Source: Streptomyces sp. NBC_00259
Lineage (GTDB): Bacteria > Actinomycetota > Actinomycetes > Streptomycetales > Streptomycetaceae
NCBI RefSeq assembly: GCF_036181745.1
Contig: NZ_CP108080.1
Coordinates: 4,245,501 to 4,309,500, forward strand
Direction of reading: 5' to 3'
Length of the DNA: 64,000 nt
Within the stretch, counting starts at the first letter, position 1. The number at the start of each line of letters is the position of its first letter. Shown here in pieces: positions 42,836 through 50,804 of the stretch. The notes below the pieces were generated by a model. The model had not been told where the DNA came from. It saw only the letters and a list, made by a program, of their open reading frames with translations, and did not search any database. The position numbers and the translations under genes are program-made.

Positions 42836-43741
42836 ATGTACCCTCCACCCCCTCCGGACTGGCGGGAGGCGAACCGTTCCCGCTGGGACGAACGGGTCCC
42901 GATCCACCTCGCGGGCGACTTCTACGACCTCGACTCGTTCCGTGCCGGCAAGGACTCGCTGCGCGACTTCGAGACGGCCGAGGTCGGCGACGTCACCGGC
43001 CGCTCCCTCCTCCACCTCCAGTGCCACATAGGCCTGGACACCCTCTCGTGGGCCCGCCGCGGCGCCGCGCACGTCGTCGGCCTCGACTTCTCCGAGCCGG
43101 CCGTCGACGCCGCGCGCTCGCTCGCCGCCGACGCCGGCCTCGGCCCCGACCGGGCCGCCTTCGTCGCAGCCGACGTGTACGACGCCACGGAGTCCGTGCC
43201 CGACTCCTCGTACGACATCGTCTACACCGGCATCGGCGCGCTGAACTGGCTCCCCGACATCGTCCGCTGGGCCGAGACCGCCGCCGCGCTCGTCGCCCCG
43301 GGCGGATTCCTCTATCTCGCCGAGTTCCACCCGCTGACCGACAGCCTCGACGACGCCACGGGCTCACACGTCACGCACGACTACTTCGCCCGTGACGCCT
43401 GGGTGGACGAGTCGCCGGGCACGTACGCGGACTTCGACGCGCGGACCGTCCACAACCGCAGTGTCGAGTGGCAGCACCCGATCGGCGAAGTCGTCTCGGC
43501 CGTCGCCGCGGCCGGTCTGCGCATCGACTTCCTCCACGAGCACGACGTCACGCTGTTCGAACGCTTCGGCGCGCTGAAGCGGCACGAGGACGGCTGCTTC
43601 CGCTTCCCGGCGGACCGTCCCCGTATCCCGCTGATGTACTCACTCAAGGCGACGAAACCCGTTCACGGCACGCCGGTTCACGCTGCGCCGGGTCACGCCG
43701 CGGCGCTTCACGACGTGGCGCTTCACGACGCGGCGACGTAG
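42836..43741 (+). CDS. SAM-dependent methyltransferase (class I)
   Basis: 301 residues. LLHLQCHIGLDTLSWARRGA is motif I (SAM binding), VVGLDFSEPAVDAAR motif II, and DIVYTGIGALNWLPDI motif IV. A long C-terminal half follows, with the GFLYLAEFHP strand. The last 25 residues are a His-containing repeat from a 15-bp tandem repeat and do not look like the family. The acceptor is unknown. The last 19 bp overlap the convergent Tat protein gene. Confidence 0.9.
   Translation: MYPPPPPDWREANRSRWDERVPIHLAGDFYDLDSFRAGKDSLRDFETAEVGDVTGRSLLHLQCHIGLDTLSWARRGAAHVVGLDFSEPAVDAARSLAADAGLGPDRAAFVAADVYDATESVPDSSYDIVYTGIGALNWLPDIVRWAETAAALVAPGGFLYLAEFHPLTDSLDDATGSHVTHDYFARDAWVDESPGTYADFDARTVHNRSVEWQHPIGEVVSAVAAAGLRIDFLHEHDVTLFERFGALKRHEDGCFRFPADRPRIPLMYSLKATKPVHGTPVHAAPGHAAALHDVALHDAAT
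43664..43738. repeat. Five 15-bp repeats shared by two convergent gene ends
   Basis: CAC-led units begin at 43664, 43679, 43694, 43709 and 43724, for example CACGCCGCGGCGCTT. Being a multiple of three they keep the methyltransferase frame and add H-x4 units. The last unit contains the stop of the opposite-strand gene. Confidence 0.8.
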
Positions 43742-45555
43742 GCGATGAGCTTCGCCATGTTGCCGGTGTAGGTGGAGGTCGTGATCCCCTCGGCGCTCTC
43801 GCGCGGCTCGTACGGCGGCTCCGCCGGAGGATCGCTGGGGTTGTAGGGGGAGGTGTCGTAGGTGTCGCCCACGTGCTTGCTCATGAAGGCCGTGCCGTCG
43901 TACGGGGTCGCGGGAGCGGGACCCCGGTACGGGTTGGTCGTGGTGCCGATGGGGCCGAGCCAGTGGTCCTTGGCGCCGAGACCGACCACGAGCGCGTCCG
44001 CCTGCGCGTCCGTCACGTCGGGCAGGGGCAGCGGCGCCTCCCGGAAGAGGTCGGTCAGTTCGAGATCGCGGATGCCGAAGTACCGGGGGAGTGCGTACGG
44101 CCGCCCGGGCGCGAGCGGGGACCTGGCGCGCAGCTCCGCGACCTCGGCGCGGCTCATGGCCATCAGCTCGTCGTACGTCGACCTCAGACCGGCGATGTCG
44201 ACCGAGCGGCCGCCGGAGTAGTGGCTGAGCGTGTTCCGGTGGTCGTGGTCGTAGTAGTAGGCGCCGTTGCGGATGTTCGACCCGAAGCGGTGGACGAAGC
44301 GTGCGCGGTTGCTGCCCAGTTCCACGAAGGTGGGATGGGTGCTGTTCCTCAGCAGCGGGTTCTCCTGCTTCTGTTCGCTGCTGAGCGGGCAGCTCTCCAG
44401 CCAGGCGATGGCCTCCGGCACCCGGCGCAGATAGGCGTGGTCGCCGGTCAGCCGGAAGTAGTGGAAGAGCTGGCGGATGTTGGTCTGGGTGGTGTGGGTG
44501 GTCAGCGCCCGTGGTTCGTAGGAGCGTGCCCCGGCCGGGGCGCCGGCGGGGCGGCCGTTCACGGCGTGGGCGAGATGCTGGAGCCCCCAGCCCGCCTGCG
44601 GTCCGGGCTGCTGCAGCCGGTGCAGACAGGCCATGGCACGCAGCACGGGACGGGTCAGGTCCCGCCGCCCCAGCGCCGAGGCGCACATGAGCAGGAACTT
44701 GATGTTCTCGCCCAGTACGTCGTCGTTGAAGGTGACGTGCCGGGTGTAGTCGCCGTCCTCCATGCCGTGCCCGACATCGGCGGGCAGCCAGGACGGCCGG
44801 TCGTCGGGCCAGGGCGTCTCACCGACCGAGCCCGAGAAGGCGGGGAAGCGCTGCGGCCAGCCGCCGTCCGCCGGGCCGCCCCGCAGCTGTGCCCTGAGCA
44901 GGAAGTCGATCACGCGGTTCAGGGAGGCCTTGAACGCGGGGTGCCCGCGCTCCACGTACAGCCGCAGGATCAGCTGCGCCGCCGTGGAGGTGCCGGCGTC
45001 GTCGAAGGTGGCGTTGCCGTAGTAGTGCTGGAACTCCTCCAGCCGCCAGCCGTTGGCGCCGATCGTGGCGTACCACTCGCGCAGCGACGACTCGCCGGCG
45101 AAGTCGTGGATGTAGTTCCAGCCGCCGATGGGCAGTTGCGCCCGGACCAGCGCGAGCCCGGTGCGCTCCGCCGCGCGGTAGAACGCCTCGTCGCCGGTCG
45201 CGTGGTACGCGTCGAGCAGGCTGTGCCCGACGGTGGGTGTCCCGGGCGGCTGGACCCAGCACATGGTGCGCCTGGCCTCCATCTCGCCCCAGATGGTCGA
45301 CAGATCGGGCAGATAGCTCCACACGTATCCGCCGCGATACGAGACATGTTCATCCATGAAAACGGCGGCACGTCTCATCGCGCGCCGGACGCCCTGGGTG
45401 CCGGCGGCGGGACGCGTACGTGTGGCGGGCGCTTCGGCTGCCTGCGCCGGACCGGACGGCAGCCCCGACAGTGCGCCGAGGAGTACGGGTGCGGCGGCGA
45501 GACGGCCGAAATTCCTGCGTGTCATGGGCGTCTTGGGCGTCTTGGGCTGCGTCAT
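43723..45555 (-). CDS. Tat-exported pectate-lyase-like (PL10-type) protein
   Basis: 610 residues. Twin-arginine signal TRRNFGRLAAAPVLLGAL, cleaved near AQA/AEA. The mature part is alpha-helical with toroid-like repeats: PTVGHSLLDAYHATGDEAFYRAA, LPIGGWNYIHDF, and DGGWPQRFPAF, which matches the D-G-G-W-P-Q signature of PL10 pectate lyases. The C-terminal 200 residues (from FVELGSNRARF) are unassigned. Exported glycan lyase is likely; pectin as the substrate is an inference. ATG 45555 has GGAGG eight bases upstream. Confidence 0.75.
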   Translation of the reverse strand: MTQPKTPKTPMTRRNFGRLAAAPVLLGALSGLPSGPAQAAEAPATRTRPAAGTQGVRRAMRRAAVFMDEHVSYRGGYVWSYLPDLSTIWGEMEARRTMCWVQPPGTPTVGHSLLDAYHATGDEAFYRAAERTGLALVRAQLPIGGWNYIHDFAGESSLREWYATIGANGWRLEEFQHYYGNATFDDAGTSTAAQLILRLYVERGHPAFKASLNRVIDFLLRAQLRGGPADGGWPQRFPAFSGSVGETPWPDDRPSWLPADVGHGMEDGDYTRHVTFNDDVLGENIKFLLMCASALGRRDLTRPVLRAMACLHRLQQPGPQAGWGLQHLAHAVNGRPAGAPAGARSYEPRALTTHTTQTNIRQLFHYFRLTGDHAYLRRVPEAIAWLESCPLSSEQKQENPLLRNSTHPTFVELGSNRARFVHRFGSNIRNGAYYYDHDHRNTLSHYSGGRSVDIAGLRSTYDELMAMSRAEVAELRARSPLAPGRPYALPRYFGIRDLELTDLFREAPLPLPDVTDAQADALVVGLGAKDHWLGPIGTTTNPYRGPAPATPYDGTAFMSKHVGDTYDTSPYNPSDPPAEPPYEPRESAEGITTSTYTGNMAKLIAYVAAS

Positions 45556-45644
45556 CGGGTGCGCCTCCAGGCATGACTGACCGCGGGTGCGGTGGCGGGG
45601 GAGTGGCGTCTTCCCTTACGCCTATCATTGGCGCTTCGGCATGC

Positions 45645-45685
45645 TCAATAGTTCGTACCCATGAAGCTTGTTCAAGTTCATGAAC
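45645..45685 (-). promoter_or_regulatory. Promoter-like and palindromic sequences before the pectate-lyase-like gene
   Basis: GTTCATGAAC (45676-45685) is a perfect palindrome. Minus-strand TTGAAC (45675-45670) and TATTGA (45650-45645), 19 bp apart, could be -35 and -10. The repeated TTGAAC suggests an operator. Confidence 0.4.
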
Positions 45686-45709
45686 GACCTGGTGGCCGGC
45701 CCGAAGGGG

Positions 45710-46264
45710 TTACACGATGTTCGGGCTGCGCCGCTCGACGAGGACGACGTCGCGCCAGACGCCGTGATGGCGGCCGATGCGTTCACGCGTACCGATGACG
45801 CGGAACCCGGCGCGTTGATGGAGGGTCAGGCTGGCGGTGTTCTCGGGGAAGATGCCCGACTGGATGGTCCAGATGCCCGCGGCCTCGGTGGAGACGACGA
45901 GCCTGTCGAGCAGGGCGCGGGCGACGCCCTGTCCGCGGGCGGCCGGGTGGACGTACACCGAATGCTCGACGACGCCGACGTAGGCGCACCGGTCGGAGAC
46001 CTTCGAGACGGCGACCCAGCCGAGCACCTTCCCGGCACGGGCTCCGGCTTCGGTCCCCGCCTCGGCTCCCACCCCCGCTCCCGTTCTGGCGCCGGAGCCC
46101 TCGGCTCGCAGCGCGACGAACCGATGGTCCGTCAGTCTGGCGGCGTCGAAGTCGGACCAGGCCGGCGCCCGGGTCTCGAAGGTGGCGTCGCCTTCGTCGA
46201 TGCCGAGCCGGTAGATGTCGAGGACCTGCTCCGCGTGAGCGGTGGTCATCGGGATGACGATCAC
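45710..46264 (-). CDS. GNAT acetyltransferase, phosphinothricin-acetyltransferase-like
   Basis: 184 residues. IPMTTAHAEQVLDIYRLGIDEGDATFET is the N-terminal strand-helix of the PAT/YwnH group. The acetyl-CoA site is HPAARGQGVARALL (RGQGVA as Q/RxxGxG/A), and IFPENTASLTLHQRAGF lies near the C-terminus. A Gly/Ala/Glu-rich insertion of about 25 residues follows the first third. GTG 46264 has GGAGGGG. The substrate (amine, amino acid or glutamine analogue) cannot be read. Confidence 0.88.
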   Translation of the reverse strand: MIVIPMTTAHAEQVLDIYRLGIDEGDATFETRAPAWSDFDAARLTDHRFVALRAEGSGARTGAGVGAEAGTEAGARAGKVLGWVAVSKVSDRCAYVGVVEHSVYVHPAARGQGVARALLDRLVVSTEAAGIWTIQSGIFPENTASLTLHQRAGFRVIGTRERIGRHHGVWRDVVLVERRSPNIV

Positions 46265-46317
46265 GGCTGCCCCTCCACTGTTCCCCGAGGACTCTATGCG
46301 GAGGGAGGTGAGGGGTG

Positions 46318-46986
46318 TCACGACGTACGCTTCAGCGTCGCGTAGACGACGACGTTGCCGAGGTAGCCGGCCTTCTTGCGGTAGCCGCCACCGCACGTGA
46401 TGATCCGCAACTGAGGGGCGGCGGCGTTTCCGTACACCTTCTGGTTCGGGAACGTGCGCTTCGCGTAGACCTCGACGGCGTCGACGGTGAAGAAGGCCGT
46501 CCGCCCGTCCAGGCGTGTGATCTCGATGGCGCTTCCCTTGGTCAGGGCGCCGAGCCGGAAGAAGACGGCACGTCCGGTGGGGGTGTCGACGTGCCCGGCC
46601 ACGATGGCCGCGCCGCTCTCGCCCGGCGCGGGACCCTTGGAGTACCAGCCGGCGAACCCGGCCTTGTCGGCAGGCGGGACCTCCAGCGCGCCGCTCTTGT
46701 TCAGCGCGAGATTCATCATGGGCGCGTCGACCCGGATGGCGGGGATGCGCAGCCTGACCGGAACGGAACGCGGGCGGGACCCGGGCGGGCCCTTGGGCGC
46801 CTTGGCGACGGGGGCGGGCCGTTTCGGCCCCGGTTCACCGGCCGCGGGTGAGGCATAGGCCTGGGCGGCGGACGGCTGGGGAGCCGTCTCGCCGCTCAGC
46901 CCATGGATCACCAGACCGATGCCGACGAACAGCGTGATGCCGAGAGCCCAGGTCGACCTGGAGGGCGGAGTCTGCGTGCGTCCCAT
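46318..46986 (-). CDS. Class F sortase
   Basis: 222 residues. N-terminal membrane anchor (LGITLFVGIGLVIHGL), Pro-rich linker to about 75, then a sortase barrel (VRLRIPAIRVDAPMM) with His132 in AGHVD and the catalytic Cys198 in IITCGGG. Class F enzymes of actinomycetes attach or crosslink surface proteins. The next gene downstream of its promoter side (47051-47542, upstream on the same strand) encodes a signal-peptide protein with a C-terminal anchor, a plausible partner although no LPxTG is present. Confidence 0.92.
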   Translation of the reverse strand: MGRTQTPPSRSTWALGITLFVGIGLVIHGLSGETAPQPSAAQAYASPAAGEPGPKRPAPVAKAPKGPPGSRPRSVPVRLRIPAIRVDAPMMNLALNKSGALEVPPADKAGFAGWYSKGPAPGESGAAIVAGHVDTPTGRAVFFRLGALTKGSAIEITRLDGRTAFFTVDAVEVYAKRTFPNQKVYGNAAAPQLRIITCGGGYRKKAGYLGNVVVYATLKRTS

Positions 46987-47050
46987 AGCGGTCCGGGCTT
47001 CGGTCTCGATGTACGGAGGGGCGGTTGGCGACGGCCGGAGCCGCCGGCGC

Positions 47051-47542
47051 TCAGGCGGCCGGTTCGCTGCCGTGACGGCGCCGCATCGTCAGCAGACCGC
47101 CTGCCGTCGCGGTGAGGATCAGCGCGGCACCGATGGCCACCTCCGTGCTGTTCAGCCCGTCGGCTCCACCGAACCCGCCGCTCACCGCTCCACTGGGGCG
47201 ACGGGCGACCTCGAACTCGGTGTCGACACGGACCCCGGGAGGGCACTTGACCGTAATGGCGTAGGTCCCTTCCTTGGCGTTGGCCGGAACGGTGAAGTTG
47301 CCCTCCAACTCGCCCTCGCGGCCGCTCTCGACCAGATTGATCTGGCCGCCGGCCTCCGACTGGCCCTTGGCGTACGTCGCGTCCGACGCACAGATCGACG
47401 TACTGACGGTGATGGTCGAACCCGGGTAACCCACCTCGGGACTGACGCTGACTTCGGACCCTTCGGCCACTGCTGCGGGAGCCGAGATACCAAGGGCAAC
47501 CATGGCCAAGGCACTACCGGCGAGAAGACGTGCAGTACGCAT
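47051..47542 (-). CDS. Secreted, C-terminally anchored protein, sortase neighbour
   Basis: 163 residues: signal peptide (LLAGSALAMVALGISAPAAVAEG), a short Ig-like beta domain with two Cys (SICASDATY and VKCPPGV), a Gly/Ser linker, then a membrane helix (VAIGAALILTATAGGLLTM) and a basic tail RRRHG. The end resembles a sorting signal in layout but lacks LPxTG or a recognisable variant. It is the first gene of a two-gene unit with the class F sortase, 64 bp apart. Confidence 0.82.
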   Translation of the reverse strand: MRTARLLAGSALAMVALGISAPAAVAEGSEVSVSPEVGYPGSTITVSTSICASDATYAKGQSEAGGQINLVESGREGELEGNFTVPANAKEGTYAITVKCPPGVRVDTEFEVARRPSGAVSGGFGGADGLNSTEVAIGAALILTATAGGLLTMRRRHGSEPAA

Positions 47543-47832
47543 TTCACCACCCTCCGACGGGCGCGGGTCAGGACTCGTTGCCCCGACGAGGACGCCGCGC
47601 TCAGGAGGAAAGGCAATCAGTTCTTGTGATCAAATTACTGCTGCGAAATGACCGGGCGAATGCGCGTCGTACTACCGTCGTGCCATTCCCACAGGTCGCA
47701 GGGGTCGCAATAGGCTCATGGACGGAATATCGAAACGGCGTAGCGAACGGGTGGCGACACGCGTGTCCGCCGCGACCGTCGTACGACGGACCCCCGACCT
47801 CACGTGCCTGCGCCGGCAACCAGGGAGACACC

Positions 47833-48243
47833 ATGGGCATCCTCGACAGCGCCGGCGTGGCCACCAGACTCCCCGCCCAGGACCTGGACAGAGCCCGACG
47901 CTTCTACGCGGAAAAGCTCGACCTCGAACCCATCGACGAACGCCCCGGCGGCCTGCTGTACCGCTGCGGGGACGCGGACTTCGCTCTCTTCGCATCCGCG
48001 GGGGCGTCCCCGGGCACCTTCACCCAGATGGCCTTCGAGGTCGACGACCTCCGTGCCGTCGTCGACGAGCTCGAACGGCGGGGCGTGGTCTTCGAGGACG
48101 TCGACCTCCCTGCCATGAGAACCGTCGACGGCATCGCCGAGATCCAGGGGAACTACCCGACCAAGCTCGCCACGGGCGAGTACGGCGCCTGGTTCCACGA
48201 CAGCGAGGGCAACCTCCTGGGCATCGGACAACCGATCCGCTGA
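47833..48243 (+). CDS. VOC-family (glyoxalase-like) protein
   Basis: 136 residues in two modules: TRLPAQDLDRARRFYAEKLDLEP and TQMAFEVDDLRAVVDELERRGV, ending YGAWFHDSEGNLLGIGQP, with the terminal Glu/Asn of metal or substrate sites. Substrate unknown. ATG 47833 follows AGGGAG; a longer frame would cross the promoter region. The 290-bp gap before it holds no other gene that I can support. Confidence 0.88.
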   Translation: MGILDSAGVATRLPAQDLDRARRFYAEKLDLEPIDERPGGLLYRCGDADFALFASAGASPGTFTQMAFEVDDLRAVVDELERRGVVFEDVDLPAMRTVDGIAEIQGNYPTKLATGEYGAWFHDSEGNLLGIGQPIR

Positions 48244-48304
48244 CCGACGCCGCACCGCGTGCGGTCGGCGGTGTCCGCTCTCGTGAACCGTCACCCGTCG
48301 GGCC

Positions 48305-48817
48305 TCACAGCTTGCCGGTGATGACTCCGCGCCAGGTCCACCCCGCGCCCAGGACGGTGTCCTGCAGAGGGCTCTTCAGGTCGGAGCTGTCGAAGCTGAA
48401 CGTCTCGGTCGCTTCGAGGCCACCGTCTTCGCCCCCGCCGAGCGTCCAGCGCTTCGAGACCGTCTGCACCTGGCCACGTTGGGCCTCGGCCGCGATGGCC
48501 GGCCTCGGGGTGTCGCCGTCCCACGTGACCTCGTACTGCTGGTCGAGACAGCGGACTTCGTTCTTCTCCTGGACCAGGCGCATACGGACCTGGAACACCC
48601 GACTCACCTGTGTGCGGACGAAGAACGTCTGCCAGGCCGGGTCCAGGATGCGCCACTCGGCCACCAGGTCAGCGCCTTCCTCACGGCCGTCCCTGACGAT
48701 GTACGGGACGTCATCGCGATTGAGGCTGAGCAGAGCACCATGAACCTCTGCGGCGGATCGCGGGCTTACACCGTCCGCGGGGCGCTTGGTTCCGGTCAGC
48801 TTGTCGAAGAGTCCCAT
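48305..48817 (-). CDS. Hypothetical protein
   Basis: About 170 residues, not assigned. Starts MGLFDKLTGTKRPADGV and is soluble, with strands such as LVAEWRILDPAWQTFF, VFQVRMRLV and ETFSFDSSDL. It resembles cytoplasmic streptomycete proteins of unknown role. No ribosome site stands out; a start 12 codons upstream (48853) is also possible. Confidence 0.7.
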   Translation of the reverse strand: MGLFDKLTGTKRPADGVSPRSAAEVHGALLSLNRDDVPYIVRDGREEGADLVAEWRILDPAWQTFFVRTQVSRVFQVRMRLVQEKNEVRCLDQQYEVTWDGDTPRPAIAAEAQRGQVQTVSKRWTLGGGEDGGLEATETFSFDSSDLKSPLQDTVLGAGWTWRGVITGKL

Positions 48818-48950
48818 GAGATCAACATATGGAGACTCGGATTGCCGGTGCAAGATCCGCCGCTCCCGTGGGGCGCGCTACGGCGCCCATGATCGCGTTT
48901 CGCACCAGATCGACGACATTCGTGACAGCGATGGTGGCGACGCCATGCCT

Positions 48951-48971
48951 GACTCGACAATTGTTCGAGTC
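48951..48971. promoter_or_regulatory. Inverted repeat between two minus-strand genes
   Basis: GACTCGA (48951-48957), seven bases, TCGAGTC (48965-48971). A weaker CACTC/GAGTG stem lies at about 49013-49025. One could end the lipoprotein transcript, the other serve the gene at 48817. Confidence 0.4.
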
Positions 48972-49060
48972 GCTGCCCTAACTGCCTGGGCTGATGATCG
49001 GGCACGCCCCTCACTCAAATGAGTGCCAGGGCCACGCACCCATGACCAGCCGTCCGATCC

Positions 49061-49591
49061 TCAGAAACGTTCGACCTCTTCGCCGTCCGGGACCTTGTAG
49101 CAACCGGACACTAGGTCGAGGCTCAGCTTCGGCGGGTCATTCTTGGCCATTTTGATGACCTTGACGCTGACCTTCTTCTTGTCGTTGTCGGCGGTCAGGC
49201 TGATGCTTCTGTTCTTGCTGTTATTCGGTCCGTATTCGACGATCTCCCACCCCTGCTTGGGCAGTTCTCTCTTGAGCCGCTCCATCGCCTCGTCGAGGTC
49301 GCTCGCCGAGGCGGGGGTGAAGCTCCACGGATGGAAGATGCGGAAGTATGTCTTTGTGTCCTTGCCTGAGCAGTCCATCACTCCTGGGAGGCTTTCTGAC
49401 GCTTTTCCCTTCACGCCAATCAGGTCGTAGATACCGCTGGAGACCTTTTCCATCGTGTCGGCGGCGTCAAGCGAGGTGCTCGTGCCTGCGGACGGGACGC
49501 CATCGCTCTTGTCGTCAGTCATGCCGCATCCGGTCAAGATAGTGAGTACAAGTGGTACGGCGAGCACGGAGGCACGCGTTCTGGTCTTCAC
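49061..49591 (-). CDS. Lipoprotein linked to a DUF1023-like gene
   Basis: 176 residues. Signal peptide with lipobox ILTGC (Cys about 22), then a mixed domain with DTMEKVSSGIYDLIGVKG and LKRELPKQGWEIVEYGPNNSKN and two Cys (VMDCSGKD and VSGCYKV). This lipoprotein type usually accompanies DUF1023 alpha/beta hydrolases in streptomycetes, as recalled; the neighbour 12 bp upstream is a remnant of such a hydrolase. Confidence 0.75.
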   Translation of the reverse strand: MKTRTRASVLAVPLVLTILTGCGMTDDKSDGVPSAGTSTSLDAADTMEKVSSGIYDLIGVKGKASESLPGVMDCSGKDTKTYFRIFHPWSFTPASASDLDEAMERLKRELPKQGWEIVEYGPNNSKNRSISLTADNDKKKVSVKVIKMAKNDPPKLSLDLVSGCYKVPDGEEVERF

Positions 49592-49603
49592 GTCTGAGCT
49601 CTC

Positions 49604-50056
49604 CTACTTCGAACGCAATACTTCTTCACTCGTCAATGGGTTGGTCGGCGGCTTCAAGTCCACTTCATCGCCCTTCCCCACTACCAGCAGGGCCTGATTC
49701 TTCAGACTTGTCGACCCCTCATCCCAGTAACCGCTGTGGCCTTCGGTGTCCGTGGTCATCTGGTTGGCGCCGAATTTCTCATCGCTGGGAATTCTGAAGT
49801 TCAAGCCGTCCCCGCCGTGTCCATAGCGGCCGAGATCCGGGACCACGTCCCCCTTGGCTTCCTCGTTCCACACATGGCCCTTGGGGACATCCATGCCATC
49901 GGCACCCGACACCTTGACGCCGGGGCTGCCCGCGAAGACGAGGTCATCGGCGTTGAGGTCCCCTGTCTCGGCCGCCGCGCCGACCAGGAGCCGCATCGCT
50001 ACGGACTGCCGATCGGTCACATCGGCTTTGATCTGTTCCCACTCGTCCCATGCCAT
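49604..50056 (-). CDS. DUF1023-type hydrolase remnant with the core deleted
   Basis: 150 residues in one intact frame. MAWDEWEQIKADVTDRQS matches the N-terminal helix of DUF1023 proteins. It then passes directly into VGAAAETGDLNADDLVFAGSPGV, which in full-length relatives follows the nucleophile GHSYGS. The end (GHSGYWDEGSTSLKNQALLVVGKG) is the normal C-terminus. Several hundred residues, including the catalytic Ser, are thus missing in frame, so hydrolase activity is impossible; another function cannot be excluded. It is coupled to the lipoprotein gene. ATG 50056 with GGGGG upstream. Confidence 0.65.
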   Translation of the reverse strand: MAWDEWEQIKADVTDRQSVAMRLLVGAAAETGDLNADDLVFAGSPGVKVSGADGMDVPKGHVWNEEAKGDVVPDLGRYGHGGDGLNFRIPSDEKFGANQMTTDTEGHSGYWDEGSTSLKNQALLVVGKGDEVDLKPPTNPLTSEEVLRSK

Positions 50057-50292
50057 GCGTAGCCCCCGTTTCCCCCTGTGGATCACTCCAGCAAAGAACA
50101 CTACATCGCACCAGCAACACACAGCCCATGAGTACCTGTACCTATGCGAATGGGCACCTGCCCCGGGACTGTAGAAAGAACGGCCCTGTCTCACATTCGG
50201 TGGTAGCGGAGGGTGGCGCAATCCGAGGAGGATGCGGTGGCGGAGGAGGGCGAAGCCTGCTCTGCCTACAGGCTGGCGTAAGCCAACCTGCC

Positions 50293-50736
50293 TCAGTACC
50301 GGTCAACATGCCGACAGAGATCACGCTGTTGGTACCCGCCGAGGGTGTGCCAAGCCATCTACGGAAAGTCGGTCCGAAGCGCGGCCAAGCCCGCTTTGGC
50401 GAGTCGGCAGCCCTGGTATTCAGGGTCGGTGTGCGGTTCCTCGAGCCAAGCAAGCTTGCAGCGGCGGAACACCCTGTAGTCGACGCCGAACACGACTTCG
50501 CCATGCAGGTTGGCTGCGCGCTGTCGCCAGCCGGTACGGGTAGGCGCAATGGTGTCCTGCCATGAGGTGTTCAGCTGGGGTGGGTTGGGCCAGCCCATGC
50601 GCTGGCCAGGCGCCCTCGGCTCATGGCGCAGTTGCATGCGTAACGGCTCAAGGCTGTACGCGCGCCCTAACTTGCGGGATTGCTGAGCGAGTCGCAGTGC
50701 CGCTTGCCGGTGCTCATCAGTGGCCATGGCGTGCAT
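50293..50736 (-). pseudogene. Broken hypothetical gene
   Basis: Starts MHAMATDEHRQAALRLAQQSRK and reads on to GCRLAKAGLAALRTDFP, where TAG (50361-50359) interrupts. In the same frame AWHTLGGYQQRDLCRHVDRY follows before TGA at 50293-50295. These are pieces of one conserved actinobacterial protein type as I recall it, with an internal gap between TLGG and YQQRDLC. No function known. It lies in the eroded zone beside the dead integrase. The remaining bases 50057-50292 show no gene. Confidence 0.45.
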
Positions 50737-50804
50737 GGTGCCGACGTAAGCCTCGCCGCACGCTTGGCCTCGCCCGGCACGGCCAGGTACCGCCAGCCGA
50801 CCAC

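Noticed and set aside
50142..50292. Small gene or CRISPR-like repeats upstream of the broken gene
   Set aside because: No ribosome site, no repeated unit with regular spacing.
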